NCBI GenBank assembly: GCA_034770075.1
Contig: CM068380.1
Coordinates: 30,008,005-30,072,004, forward strand
Direction: 5' to 3'
DNA from: Aralia elata
Taxonomy: Eukaryota; Streptophyta; Magnoliopsida; Apiales; Araliaceae
DNA length: 64,000 bases
The notes beneath the pieces are model-generated. The model worked only from the letters and a program-made list of their open reading frames with translations. It did not search any database and was not told the DNA's origin. The translations under genes and the position numbers were made by a program. Shown in pieces: positions 1 to 10,925 of this stretch (its first letter is position 1; every line of letters starts with the position of its first letter).

Positions 1-1777
1 GCAAAATATTTATTAATTAAACAGCAATACTTGGTATTAACTCTGCTTTAGTTCTCATAATCCTTCATTTTATTCTTTATTCAATATCATCATTTTAATA
101 TCTCAATTAATGCATTAGTTGAAACTTTAGACATGCATATAGTAACATAGCATGGCCACAAAGAAAAAGACTTTTTTTTATCACCGTCGGGGCGGTGGAT
201 TTCCTCTACAAAATGCCGCCGGGGCGACTCTACCGCCGGGACGAGAAGCTCAGTATAGTTTTACTATCGGGGCGACTTTCCTAGTACAATTTCACCGCCG
301 GAGCGGTGAACCTGAAACTCGACTTCTGCAGTTCGCGAACTACAGAATATCCAAGCCCAAAAACACGAATTTTAAGCATCAAACATCAATTCCAAGCATA
401 CCCAATTATCATGAATCTTGTTCAAATAATTCTAAACATGTATTTAAACCATCCTAAATACATAACTCCCATTAATCCACCAATTTAGAGCCTTAAATCT
501 TATGTTCATACTAATTTTTACAAACTTTGACAAATTTAGTGCAATCGATTACTACGGATTTGTTATTCAACCAAATTGGTCCGTTCAACTTTCGTTGTTT
601 TCGTTTTTTAACGCATAACAACAACCCATCATCAATTTACAGATTACTACATGAATTAACCATCAATTTTGACTTTAAAACAAGCCAAAACGTACATATT
701 CAACCAAAAACCAAAATCTTTATTTTTAACATGTTTTCCATGGATTAATAACTCCAAAATCATATATAAACACTATATAACCGATTAAATATGTTTATAA
801 ACATATATAGCTAACATCTCATCAAAACATCAACCAAAAAACCATTTTAAAAATAATTCAAGGAATAGAAAATTAAGAACTTAAAGCTAGGTTTTTACCT
901 TTTATTCCTTCTTTAGACCAAATAGATGATAAGAATTGCTTGACTCTTCTTTTTCCTCTTGATTTCTCTCAAATCTCCTCTCAATTTGTTTCACATAGAG
1001 CTTTCTCTCCCAATTCCCTCCTCCTCTCCTCTGCATATTTTTTTAGTCTTATCAAAATATGCTGACAACTTTACGTATCCTCTAGTTGGGAGTTTCAGTG
1101 GTTAAGAAAGCCAAAGGCCTCAAGGCCTTGTTTGGTATTTCCTTAAAGAATTAATCCATTTTTGTTATTATTATTATAGTATATGCTTCCCATTCAAAAT
1201 AAACCATTGTCACACTTTAACTTAATTAAACTTATTATATTAATAAATCTAATTAAACTTATTAATAATTCCAATCAAAACCTTACTGACAAAATTATAA
1301 TTTAATTTAGCCAAACTATAATTTTATTAAATAAATCATTTTATTCAATAAAATATTAATCCTATAATTTAATTATTTAATTAAATTATAATATTCTCAT
1401 CACATTAGCGTACTAAAATACGCATCAACACTTCACTCACATTATTCATGAAACTTAATTCACAATAATTTCCATTGTCCACAAGACATAATAATCAAAT
1501 TATATTATTTCCCAATATAATTTTAACTTAATTAAATTAACTAATATTACTCAAATAATTTCCTTTTCATGACAATTTCATTTAATCTTTTCAATGGTTT
1601 AATTAACTATTAAACCATTTCTTCTCAATTACATGAATATATAATTTCTTTCATACCAAACCACATATTTCACAATATGAAACATATATATACACGTATT
1701 CAAACCCAAAACGTCACATAATAAGAATTTTATTTGCTAAATTCTTATTTAATAATTCCTGAAAATCCAGGTTGTCA
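1..1777 (-). repeat. LTR fragment, Tekay-like, minus orientation
   Basis: This AT-rich stretch has no supported gene. Read on the minus strand it begins TGACAACC at about 1777, directly abutting integrase-coding sequence, as an LTR terminus would. It carries a block of CCGCCGGGGCG-type GC motifs (about 176-310) and nearby stretches that match, in inverted orientation, the LTR at 3159-6550 around 4390-4720. I infer an LTR of a related element inserted into the integrase gene. Its far end lies outside the window, so solo LTR versus complete element cannot be decided. The lineage call rests only on similarity to the second LTR. Confidence 0.55.
176..310 (-). repeat. GC-rich motif cluster in LTR
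   Basis: Four to five copies of a CCGCCGGGGCG-like motif, about 10-14 bp each, are spaced by AT-rich sequence. On the minus strand they read CGCCCCGGCGG, the same motif as the cluster at 4392-4543. The surrounding LTR is strongly AT-rich, so the cluster stands out as a CpG island-like block. Function is unknown. Confidence 0.6.
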
Positions 1778-3048
1778 TAGAGGAAATTTTGAGCGAGGCT
1801 CATAATTCTAGATATTCGATTCATCCGGGTAGTACGAAGATGTACCAAGATCTCCGACCGCATTTTTGGTGGCCGAATATGAAGAGAGACGTTGCCGATT
1901 GTGTAGCCAAGTGTTTAACATGTCAGAAAGTTAAAGCAGAACATCAGAGGCCAAATGGGCTATTACAACTGTTAGAAATCCTATAATGGAAATGGGAGCA
2001 CATCACCATGGATTTCGTAGTAGGTCTCCCGACGACTCAAAAAGGTTTCGACGCAGTATGGGTTATCGTAGATTGACTGACGAAATCAACACATTTCTTA
2101 CCGATCAAGATCAGATTCAATTTAGATCAGCTGGCGAAGTTGTACGTAAAAGAGATTGTTTCGAGGCACGGTGTTCCAATATCTATTGTCTCAGATAGGG
2201 ATCCGCACTTCACATCGAACTTCTGGAAACGACTGCAGGAATGCATGGGAACGCAGTTACGTATGAGTACGGAATATCACCCACACACCGACGGACAGAG
2301 CGAAAGAACGATTCAAACATTGGAAGATATGTTACGAGCTTGCATTATGGACTTCAAAGGAAATTGGGACGATCATCTTCTGTTAGTAGAATTTGCTTAC
2401 AACAACAGTTACCACGCAAGTATTGACATGCCGCCTTACGAAGCGTTGTACGACAGAAAGTGTAGAACTCCATTATGTTGGGATGAAGTTGGCAAACGCC
2501 AATTACTCGGACCAGAACTGGTACAACAGAACGTAGAAATCGTCAAAGTGATCAGGGCAAGATTGATAGCAGCTCAGGATAGACAGAAGAAATATGCCGA
2601 TCAACATCGTAAGAATCGAGAGTTTGAGTCTGGTACCTACGTTTTCTTGAAGGTATTTCCCTGGAAAGGGAAGATTCATTTTGGTAAGAAGGGAAAATTA
2701 AGCCCAAGGTTCATTGGACCCTTTGAAGTGTTAAGATGAGTTGGAGAGGTTGCCTATGAGGTAGCTTTACCTCTAGCGCTGGAACACATCCACAATGTCT
2801 TTCATGTCTCGGTATTACGACCGTACAAACCCGACTACAAGCATGTCATAAAGTATGAATCCCTGCAAGTAGAGAAAGATTTGTTTTACGAAGAAGAGTC
2901 TGTTCAGATAGTTGACAGGAAAGAGCAAGTGCTAAGAAGTAAAATCATACCTTCTATTAAGGTGATTTGGAGGAACCACAACGCTAAAGAAGCTACGTGG
3001 GAACTCGAAGATCAGATGATGAGAAATTATCCACAACTGTTTACTTAA
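1778..3048 (+). pseudogene. Tekay-type integrase plus chromodomain remnant
   Basis: This is the 3' end of a chromovirus pol gene in one frame. In order it shows the H2C2 zinc finger (HPGSTK then CLTCQ), the first catalytic Asp in MDFVVGLP, the second in SDRDPHF, the catalytic Glu in HTDGQSERTIQTLE, the GPFEVLR region, then a chromodomain-like end with HNVFHVSVLRPY and ATWELED. The frame is broken by TAA at 1984-1986, TGA at 2074-2076 and TGA at 2737-2739; the two TGA codons fit decay of CGA. Everything upstream (gag, protease, RT, RNase H) is missing, cut by the LTR ending at 1777. A polypurine tract and LTR follow directly, as expected for a 3' element end. Confidence 0.85.
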
Positions 3049-3063
3049 TCTATGTGTAGCGAT

Positions 3064-3158
3064 TCTGGGGACAAAATCTTTGTAAGGGGGGAGAATGTAA
3101 CGGGACGAGTTAATTGAGTTGTGATTTTGGGGACAGAATCCTTTTAAGGGGGGAAGGA
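3064..3158 (+). repeat. Duplicated polypurine tract and LTR start
   Basis: Two consecutive copies of a roughly 60-bp unit each contain GGGGACA, then AAGGGGGG, then a TGTAACG or TGTGACG LTR-like start followed by GACGAG or AACGAG. The polypurine tract primes plus-strand DNA synthesis, and the LTR begins a few bases after it. The second copy (tract near 3146-3157, LTR at 3159) adjoins the long LTR; the first may be a relic start at about 3097. Confidence 0.65.
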
Positions 3159-4391
3159 TGTGACGAACGAGAATTTTGTAATTTAATTTAAATATTTATT
3201 GAATTAAATAAATATTTTTCGATGATTTGATTGTTGAATTAATTGATTTGTTGATGAAATTGTGGTAGATTAATTTAATTATATATGTTACATTAGTTAA
3301 ATTAATGTGGAGAATTTTTATATTAAAGTATGTGTTTAATTGAATTTATTTGATTAAATGCATTATTTAAATAAGTATAATGTTATTTCTAATTAATTTA
3401 ATATTAATTAGAGATTTAATAATTTGTCATTACTAATAAAGAAGAATTTTTACTTATGTGACTATGTGATTTAATATAGAATTATTCTATTTTATTTAAT
3501 TAATTTTAGTAAGATTATTTAGTTGATTAAAAGTGTGACATGAACTATATAATAAGTAATTTATTAAAATAAACCAAAGGGGAGCTTATAAGGACAACCA
3601 AACAGAGCTTAAGTGGGGGTTAAAGTCAGTTAACCGTTATGGGGTTAACTGACAACCATGTACGCCAGTATTATTATCAGTTTGTTTTTTTTTCTCTCAC
3701 GCATTGTGCTTAAACCAACTTAGAGATTAATCAGAGAGAAAAAGAGAGAAATTTGGAGAATTGAAGAAATCATTCATCTGCTTGCATTATTTAAAGCATC
3801 TAATTGAAGGTAATTCTTCTAGTTAAATTTAATTTATGTTTTAAATTCTTCCATGATAGTATTCTGTAAGTTTTCTGATAATGGAGTTTCATGTGTAATT
3901 GATTGTAAATTATTTAAATGCATGTATAATTACTGTATGATGTTTATAAATTGTTTAATTGGATTAATTTATGGGATTACGCCTTTGATTGGAAGTTCTG
4001 AAAGTTACAGAGTAGTTACATATGACTATGATATGAAATTGATGTCTGTGTTGCAAGTTAATCGGTTAAATTGATGACTAATTGTGTTTATGTATGTAAA
4101 AAAGAGGAAAACAATGATTAAACGGTTAGATTTGGTTAACAAACGAATTTACAGTGATTAATTTTGTTAACTGAATCAAAACTTGATAATAAAGTATGAA
4201 CAGTTAAATTTTAGCCTTTAATTGGATTGTTTAGGTTATTTGTAATGTTAAAATCACTGTTTATGGAATGGGTTTTGATTTCATGCCATATATAATGAAT
4301 GAGTAGTGAATTAATTGGTGAATTATGAAAAACTTTGGCCAAATTTGGCATTTTCCTGTCTTCTTCGCGAACTGCAGGAACTGACGTTTTG

Positions 4392-4543
4392 GTCCACCGC
4401 CCCGGCGGTGGAATTGTACTAGAAGTAGCGCCCCGGCGGTAGTCTCGCCTCGACAGTAGAAATGAACTACATTTCCCGCCCCGACGGTAGGTTCGCCCCG
4501 GTGAGAATTGTGTGAAGAAACTCGCCGCCCCGGCGGTGGAACA
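4392..4543 (+). repeat. GC-rich motif cluster in LTR
   Basis: Five or six copies of CGCCCCGGCGGTGG-like motifs occur in about 150 bp of otherwise AT-rich LTR. Several copies are near-palindromic (CCGCCCCGGCGG). The same motif occurs in inverted orientation at 176-310, and GCCCCGGCG variants occur in Athila LTRs at 12405-12555 and 63188-63350. Confidence 0.7.
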
Positions 4544-5199
4544 AAAAAAAAGAGTAAAAATTTTATTCTTTCTTTGTGATCATGGTATGAAATCGTAGAC
4601 ATACCTAAAGCTTAGGCTAATGTATAAAATGAATACGAAAATACTGTAATGAGTGGTAAGTATATACCCATTGATTATCCAGTGACAATTGAGATATTAA
4701 AATGAAAATTGGATGAGAATGAATCCTAAAGTGTTTATAATACTATAACTAATTATTGTTACTACTTTATAAACCGAATGTATAGGTTGATTAAAGAACG
4801 TGAGTCTTAAATTTAAAGTCTACGCACGAGACAAGTATTTTATCCTTACTTTTTATGTTTACGCAAGTTCCTGAACTTAATTCTCTTATCATATATGTTT
4901 CAAAATGCTATTACTTACTCGAGCAAGTTATTATTTTTATTCCATTCAATTTCATGGATTCAATGAGACGTTTTAATTTCCTTTTCGTAATGCTTCAGTT
5001 ATACATAACTTCTTCAATTGTACCCTTGTGAGATTTAGTTTTTGATTCTCGAATTACACCTTTTGAACCTTGATTGACTAGCGAACCCTTATTGATTCGA
5101 CTAGTCCATAGTTGATGAGCGTTCTAAATTCTAAAAACGTTATTGAAGTAAATCCAAACCAAACTTCCTTTGGTGCGGACTCTGATGTCAAACTGAGAT

Positions 5200-6550
5200 G
5201 AACAACCCTTATATAGGGGATTATTTTACGCGTTAGCGTTTAGATATTGTGCACATACATGGTACAAAGGGCTGATCCCCCTAAGTACGAGAAGTAAGGT
5301 CCATACAGTCTTACGACTGTTAAAGGTTTAAAGTATAAATACTTGATAACCTGGGACATAGTTCGTGGTCTTAAGACCCTCAGATGTTCTTTTGAATCTT
5401 GTCTTGCATTCTTGACTCAAAAGCTGAATCTTCGATTATTCAATATCCATTGATTATTTCGCATGTTATTATTATTGTTGTTGTTGTACTTGTTGGGCAA
5501 TCATTGCTCATCCTTGCATAATAACATTGCAGCTAAAGTTGAAAGAGTTGACAGTTGTCCACTAGTAAGGGTAAAGGAAAAGTAAACAAGTGATGAAGAC
5601 TTGTTGTATTTGTTATAATGATGTTTATGTAATAGACTTAAGTATGTTTTTCGCATTGATGTTATGTTAAGGTTAGATGACCTGGGATTTATTTATTAAT
5701 GATGTTGTAACCCTTTAATGGGAGATTTCTATTTTAAATTAAGAATTTCCATTATGATTAAATGGGTAGTTAGATGTGATGTGATGTATATGGATAGTGA
5801 ACACCAAATTCTAAGGAAACGAAGTACTCGGATTTGGGGGTATCACATGAACAATCCTGATAAATGGAATATTTATGTCGGGTAACTGACTTGATGCTTT
5901 AAGCGTAAAAGGATTGTTATGCATAACATGTGGTACGATAAGCTGATCCCCGAAAATAATAGTGAGGAGTTTTTCAGTTTGTGTGATTGTTAAATATTGT
6001 AAAGAGTTCGCAGTTTTATAACTGTTGAACGTGGTAAAAGTTCATGGTCCCTATGACAACTCAGTATAATTTTTAAAATAATTGAGCTTAAATGAATCCT
6101 TTTATTTCCTATTTATTCCTGTTGTTCATAAATTCTAATAATCAAAATTTTGAGGATCTCTGATAATTATCCATTTTGTATAAGCTATATTATTCATTAA
6201 ATTGCCTTATACGTGTTGAGCAAATTAGTTGCTCACCCCTTGCAAATTATATTTGCAGTTAAAGTAAAAGGACCTGAAGGATCAAATACCAAAGATAAAG
6301 GAAAGGGTAAAGCTGTGGAGGAGAATTAGAAAAATAATAATGTATTAATAATTAATTAAGGATATAATATTTTGGAACATTTGTATGTAAATGAGATGTA
6401 AGTAAATCTTGGGTATGTGAATGACTTAATTATGTTAATGATGTAATAATAGTATAAATTAGTTTGTATTATTTCGTTTGTTGTATGTGATGAGATAAAT
6501 AGTGAGCACCAAGCCTGTAGTAGTGAGTACTCGAATTTGGGAACGTAACA
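5200..6550 (+). repeat. Tandem duplication of the LTR 3' part
   Basis: 5200-5847 and 5848-6550 share the same order of landmarks: a TGAACAA start, a TACAAAGGGCTGATCCCC or TACGATAAGCTGATCCCC block, a TTGCAGCTAAAG or TTGCAGTTAAAG block, a GGTAAAGGAAAAG or AAAGGAAAGGGTAAAG block, a TGAACACCAA or TGAGCACCAA block, and a final GTACTCGGATTTGGG or GTACTCGAATTTGGG. The first copy ends TATCACA, the second CGTAACA. Copies are well diverged, so the duplication is old. Confidence 0.6.
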
Positions 6551-6553
6551 GGT

Positions 6554-6571
6554 TGGTATCAGTGTTGTAGG
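6554..6571 (+). promoter_or_regulatory. Primer binding site, initiator tRNA-Met type
   Basis: TGGTATCAG starts 3 bp after the LTR end and matches the first nine bases of the common plant Ty3/gypsy primer site TGGTATCAGAGC; the match then decays. It marks the start of minus-strand DNA synthesis and supports the LTR boundary at 6550. Confidence 0.7.
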
Positions 6572-6775
6572 TTATAACCCTTAGGTTAGAGGACCTTAGG
6601 ATATAACCTTGGGGGGATAAGTAAAATTAATGATATGTGAACTCATATACAGTTCTTACGAAAACAATGATATAAATAAATAAATATAGTAAATAATAAA
6701 GAAATAAATAATAAATTTAAATTGTATGTTATAATATTTTAATGTACTAAGTCAGGTATTTTGTCCTACTGTAGG

Positions 6776-7318
6776 ATGGTTAACCAGGATGAAGTTAGAG
6801 ATATTCATATAGTATGGGAGACACCAGTAGCTGAACCAGCACCTGAGTTAGTACCTGAGAGTGAACCAAAGGAAGATCCAGAAAAGGAACCCCAAGAGGA
6901 ACCTATAGAGGATCATGTGGTACCTGAGACGGTAGCAGCTAATACTGCACAGGTTGAGGGAGATGACTCGGAGATGGATATTTTCACAGATATGCAGATA
7001 ATGATAGGATATCTAAGAGATGGTAATCGGGAGTTAAGGAGTAGGAATCAGCAATTGGAAGGAAGGAACCAAGAGCTGATAGCTAGGAATCAGGCAGTGG
7101 AAGCTAGAGTCCAGGCATTAGAGGAGAGGGTCTAGCAGGTAGAGAATAGGAATAAGGAGCTGAAAGCTGTATAGAGCGCAGAGATTGGCACCCGTGTTAG
7201 GGTGGAAGGGATACTGGATGGAGTAGAGGGGGACTTAAGAAGGAAGAAGAAGAGAATAGATCAAATGATGTACATGAAAATAGTATGCACGCAAGCCAAT
7301 CATATTTGATATGATGTA
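6776..7318 (+). pseudogene. Tekay-like gag N-terminal fragment
   Basis: The first ATG at 6776 opens a frame giving an acidic, proline- and glutamate-rich N-terminus and then a coiled coil of repeated RNxxLExRNQ-like heptads. An in-frame TAG at 7133-7135 breaks it, another TAG occurs about 40 bases later, and recognisable gag-like sequence runs to about 7318. The capsid and zinc-knuckle parts are absent, because an Athila LTR begins at 7392. Position just after the primer site and the coiled-coil start support gag; the sequence alone is weak evidence. Confidence 0.55.
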
Positions 7319-8571
7319 GCATATACTTTGTAATCTTATTCGGTTATCAAAGACATTTTACTTTATCTACATTGTGCTGTTATATTAAATGTGATAAACC
7401 CATAGTTTTGAGCAATGCTTTTAGAATCATGATGGTGATCATGATAATGAGATCTAAATTCTAGATAGCTTACAAACTAAAATCGTTCCTAATCGTTGGA
7501 TTACTAAAAGGGGATTAGTGAATCCGGATAGATTAGTACATACGTTGCTTGCTCTTAGGAAGAGGATGATTAATCTCATAATCTGTTTGCCTAAATTTAT
7601 ACTAGCAAAATACGCAAGTATACGCAGTCTACAAGTAATAAAGTTATAAGAGAGTGTCGAACCCACAGAGAATTATTTAATAATAATTACCAAATACTAA
7701 CTCAAAATCAAATTAATTTTATTTAAACAATTCGATAAAAGATTTTGAATTTTGAAAATAAAGTACTAAACTAACTAATTACTAACTACCAAGAATTGAA
7801 TTCAGATAAAAAGGTTTAAAATTACAATTTCCCTTAATGTTTCACTTGAATTAATACACTTCCTGTTAAGTTATATTAAGTATTTCAGATTGTTAATCAA
7901 GAACTCATCAATATTTATAACCATCTCTCGATGTATCATAAACGAATCAACTTAAATCTACAGATGATAGAATTAAGGTGAACACTCTATTTAACTAATT
8001 CACTATATCTGTATGTGAATTACAATTAAAAAGGATTTAAAGCTCAGGTTCTCTTTCAGATTACATGCGGCGTAAAGGTATATCTCTATCCTAGACACAA
8101 ATTATGAATTCCATCACTATGCAGAAAATACAATCACATGCTATTATGATTAGGTCTAAATCTATAATCCATCTCTCGAGTTCATATATATTACCACGGT
8201 AATTGTTGATCAGGAAATTAAGCAATTAATCACAAATCATAATACACAATCCGATAATAATCAACAATAATTAACTAGGAAGCATATCAATAAAAGCTAC
8301 GCAATAAGTTCTATTATAATCTTAAAAAGAAATTAGTTCATAATTGAATTAAAATCCATAATCCACAAGTAAACCATCATCCAAGAATTACAAAATAAAA
8401 AGATAAAAGAAGGAAGGAAAAACTCTTTTGAAGAAATCCTTGATATCCTCTTTAGTCTCCTATCTTGATCTTCCTTTGTGATAATCTCTTGTTTCAAGCC
8501 TCCAATCCTTCTTCAAATCTAGGGTTAGCAAAAAGTAGCAAGATCTCCCCTATTCTATGTCTCACATCATG

Positions 8572-8579
8572 TATTTATA
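8572..8579 (-). promoter_or_regulatory. TATA box of Athila LTR
   Basis: TATAAATA on the minus strand, within CCTATAAATACATG, is the likely core promoter of the LTR. The GC-motif cluster begins about 90 bp upstream. Confidence 0.65.
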
Positions 8580-8667
8580 GGTTCTATTTAAAGTTCTAAA
8601 CCAATTAAAAGTTACAATCTTTGTTTCATTCAATTTGGGTCAAAAATAAGCTTTTCAACAACCCGAC

Positions 8668-8803
8668 ACAGCGCGACCGCGCCCATATTTGGCCTAGGAA
8701 GCAGCGCGGCCGCGCCCAATTGCCATAAATCATGTTTTTCACTCTACAACCCAGCGCGGCCGCGCCCAAAATACACTTGGAACAGGCACGGCCGCGCCCG
8801 ACA
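8668..8803 (-). repeat. GCGGCCGC-type motif cluster upstream of TATA
   Basis: Four copies of CAGCGCGGCCGCGCCC or one-to-two-base variants lie in 136 bp, spaced about 35-50 bp. Each contains the palindrome GCGGCCGC or a variant. On the minus strand they sit about 90-230 bp upstream of the TATA box. The copies look like a tandem expansion inside AT-rich LTR. Confidence 0.75.
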
Positions 8804-9343
8804 AAATTCTGCTCGGACGTCTGTTGGTAAAATGGTCATAACTTTTGGTCCGGAAGGAGTTACGGGGCCTGCCACCTATCAAATTGAAGATCTCGACGAG
8901 ATCTACAACTTTAATTCTTTGAGCATTGAGAGATTCGGAATGGATCAAAGTCGAAATTGGGCTTAAAGTGAGTGCTATGCAAATGGTAACTCCAAACTTT
9001 AACGTTCAACGTCCGTTGGTAAAACGGTCATTACTTTCTCATTCGAACTTCGATTGTGACGATTCAAGATGTTCCAAAAATCTAAGGAGTAGCTATATAA
9101 TAAAATCCAAGTTCCAAACCAAGAACATGCATCCAACCTAGTGTTAAAAAGCCCTGCAATCTTCCCTTCTTGCGTTTGCTTGCATATTGTACTCCAAAAG
9201 ATGTTCGAATTGCGTTTCCTTGCTTTTTTCTAAAAAATAACATAAAAACACTATAAATACCTAATACTAACTTAAAATACTTAAGAACTCGCAAATTATC
9301 AAGCCAAACGTACTCAATTCATAGATATAAAACCCACTCATTA

Positions 9344-9398
9344 AATACCCTCAAACTTAAATCTTTGCTTGTCCTTAAGCAAACACTAAGAACAACAA
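9344..9398 (-). promoter_or_regulatory. Athila polypurine tract with upstream hairpin
   Basis: On the minus strand AAGTTTGAGGGTATT abuts the LTR. It is preceded by a short inverted repeat, GCTTAAGGACAAGC. The same arrangement, GCTTGAGGACAAGC then AAGTTTGGGGGTATT, occurs at 63522-63566 next to another Athila LTR. The tract primes plus-strand synthesis. Confidence 0.75.
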
Positions 9399-9812
9399 CT
9401 ATAACAACTAATTCTAAATAACAATTCACACGACTCGAGCAATGAATCAATACAAATTTTCATAATAGCCCCAAAGATTTTCTTTAATGATAACTCGAGA
9501 ATAATTTTTGAAAACATGCAAAGCATAAAATTTCAACCTAATCATCAGTTCCACAACTACTCATGATCATTTAAGTGCATGTGTGTGCATCCAAATGTTC
9601 AACTAGCTATGACTCACACTAGATCATATAATCAAATATTCATAACAGATTTTTAAATCAACTGTAAAAACCTGCTTTCACATCAATCTATGCTAATAAA
9701 GGCAAAACATAAAATTTAGATGATCAAAAGGATATTTCATACACTTAAGCACGCTTGAACCCTTCCCAAGTAATTCAAAACACAATTTTTCTTCTTTCTT
9801 TTTCTTTTTTAG

Positions 9813-9952
9813 TGAGTGCGTTTTACGCTCCATCTCATTTCTCATTGAACGAGTGCGTTTTACGCTCCATCTCGTTTTCTTTCGCACGAGTGCATTTTAC
9901 GCTCCTTCTCATGCTTGTGTTTATGGGTGAGTGCGTTTTACGCTCCATCTCA
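9813..9952 (+). repeat. Four copies of GAGTGCGTTTTACGCTC
   Basis: Four near-identical motifs occur at about 9815, 9859, 9889 and 9928, mostly followed by CATCTC. The core GCGT-TTT-ACGC can fold as a hairpin. A fifth copy is in the related Athila sequence at about 63916. It lies in the 3' noncoding region. Confidence 0.8.
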
Positions 9953-10388
9953 ACCCACCACATGATTTATTCTTTCACTCAGGAAGGTTTCACAATTTTC
10001 AAAATTTTCAATAACCCAAGATTTCCCCCAAACTTATGTTAATGCCTAAATTTCGCTTTGAATGATGCTCAATTAAGATTTTAAAGTTTCAATGATATCT
10101 TTCACAGGTATTCAACCAAATTTTTTTCCTTTAAGATACAACTAGCTAAACATATGGATATGTTCTTTGAAGTTCAAAAAGATCACAAATAGTGTAAACC
10201 CAACTCATAAGTCAAAATATAAACTAAGCATGCTTCTCAACTTCACAAGAGTTAAAAAAATAAAAAAAAAATTAATCACAATTTTTATCATCGGCCATAA
10301 TCAAATTCAAATCAAACCATTGCTCACCTATCTTAAAAGCATACTAACTAAAATGCAAATTTAACTAAATTTAAATAGCAAATAAACA

Positions 10389-10430
10389 AACACAAGAACA
10401 CACCCCCCCCCAAACTTAAACTAGACATTG
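10389..10430 (-). other. Second polypurine-like tract
   Basis: The minus strand reads CCATTGAGGACAATG (inverted repeat), then AAGTTTGGGGGGGGG. This repeats the hairpin-plus-tract layout of the real tract at 9344 but with no LTR after it. It could be a relic of a former 3' end or a central tract. Confidence 0.45.
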
Positions 10431-10925
10431 TCCTCAATGGCTAAGATAGAAAAAATTAAAATAGAGGACTTCCCAAAAAATATAGCAATCTTCCTCCTTT
10501 TCTGCTAACTTTGAAGAATAGGCTAGGCACATTGGAATGAAAAAGGAATTGCACTTGAATTGGACTCGAATAACCTATAAACACATTAGAAGCAAATTTA
10601 TCAACTACTATGAAACCTAATAAAATAAATAAAAACTAAACATAAAAATTAAACTTGGGTTGCCTCCCAAGAAGCGCTTGGTTTATAGTTCGTCAGCCCG
10701 ACTTCGTCCTGTTCTACTATCCAATTCCCCTTCGAAAATTGAGGAACCTTCCATCCAGTAGTAATAATGAAACGTTTGAGGGCTTTGCTTCGGTAAGGGC
10801 CATTGACTCAAAATCACCTAGCATATACTTTTCCGATAGAATCTCTTTTATAACCTTCCAAAAACTAGGCATTTGCTCCATTGTGTTTGTGAATAGGATG
10901 TTGAATTGAAACTTCTTGAATACAA

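Larger units (their letters stand above)
3159..6550 (+). repeat. Long Tekay-like LTR
   Basis: The segment runs from TGTGACGAACG, just after a polypurine tract, to AACGTAACA, just before an initiator-Met-type primer site. It is about 3.4 kb, long for an LTR, partly because its last 1.35 kb is a diverged tandem duplication (5200-5847 and 5848-6550). No protein gene is seen inside; short open frames are not supported. A GC-motif cluster lies at 4392-4543. Integrase/chromodomain sequence precedes it and gag follows, so it serves as the 3' LTR of one unit and the 5' LTR of the next. Confidence 0.65.
7392..9343 (-). repeat. Athila-type 3' LTR, minus strand
   Basis: Right boundary: the minus strand reads a polypurine tract, then TAATGAGTGGGTTTTATA, matching the TGATGAGTGGGTTTTATA start of the related LTR ending at 63521. 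Left boundary is TGATAAACCC at 7392. The U5 side carries the GTCGAACCCACAG block shared by the other Athila LTRs. It contains a TATA box (8572-8579) and a GC-motif cluster upstream of it. A diverged repeat of GTTGGTAAAA-YGGTCAT occurs at about 8823-8846 and 9014-9037. No gene is seen. Confidence 0.75.
9399..10925 (-). other. Athila noncoding 3' internal region
   Basis: No protein gene is supported here. It holds four copies of GAGTGCGTTTTACGCTC (9813-9952) and a second polypurine-like tract (10389-10412). Near 10650-10680 the minus strand reads GGGAGGCAACCCAAG after AAGCGCTTCTT, a segment I recall as characteristic of sequence just downstream of Athila pol. Short open frames are AT-rich and show no family. 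Confidence 0.5.

Noticed and set aside
1..1777. Host protein genes among short open frames
   Set aside because: Short, AT-rich, no motif, inside LTR sequence.
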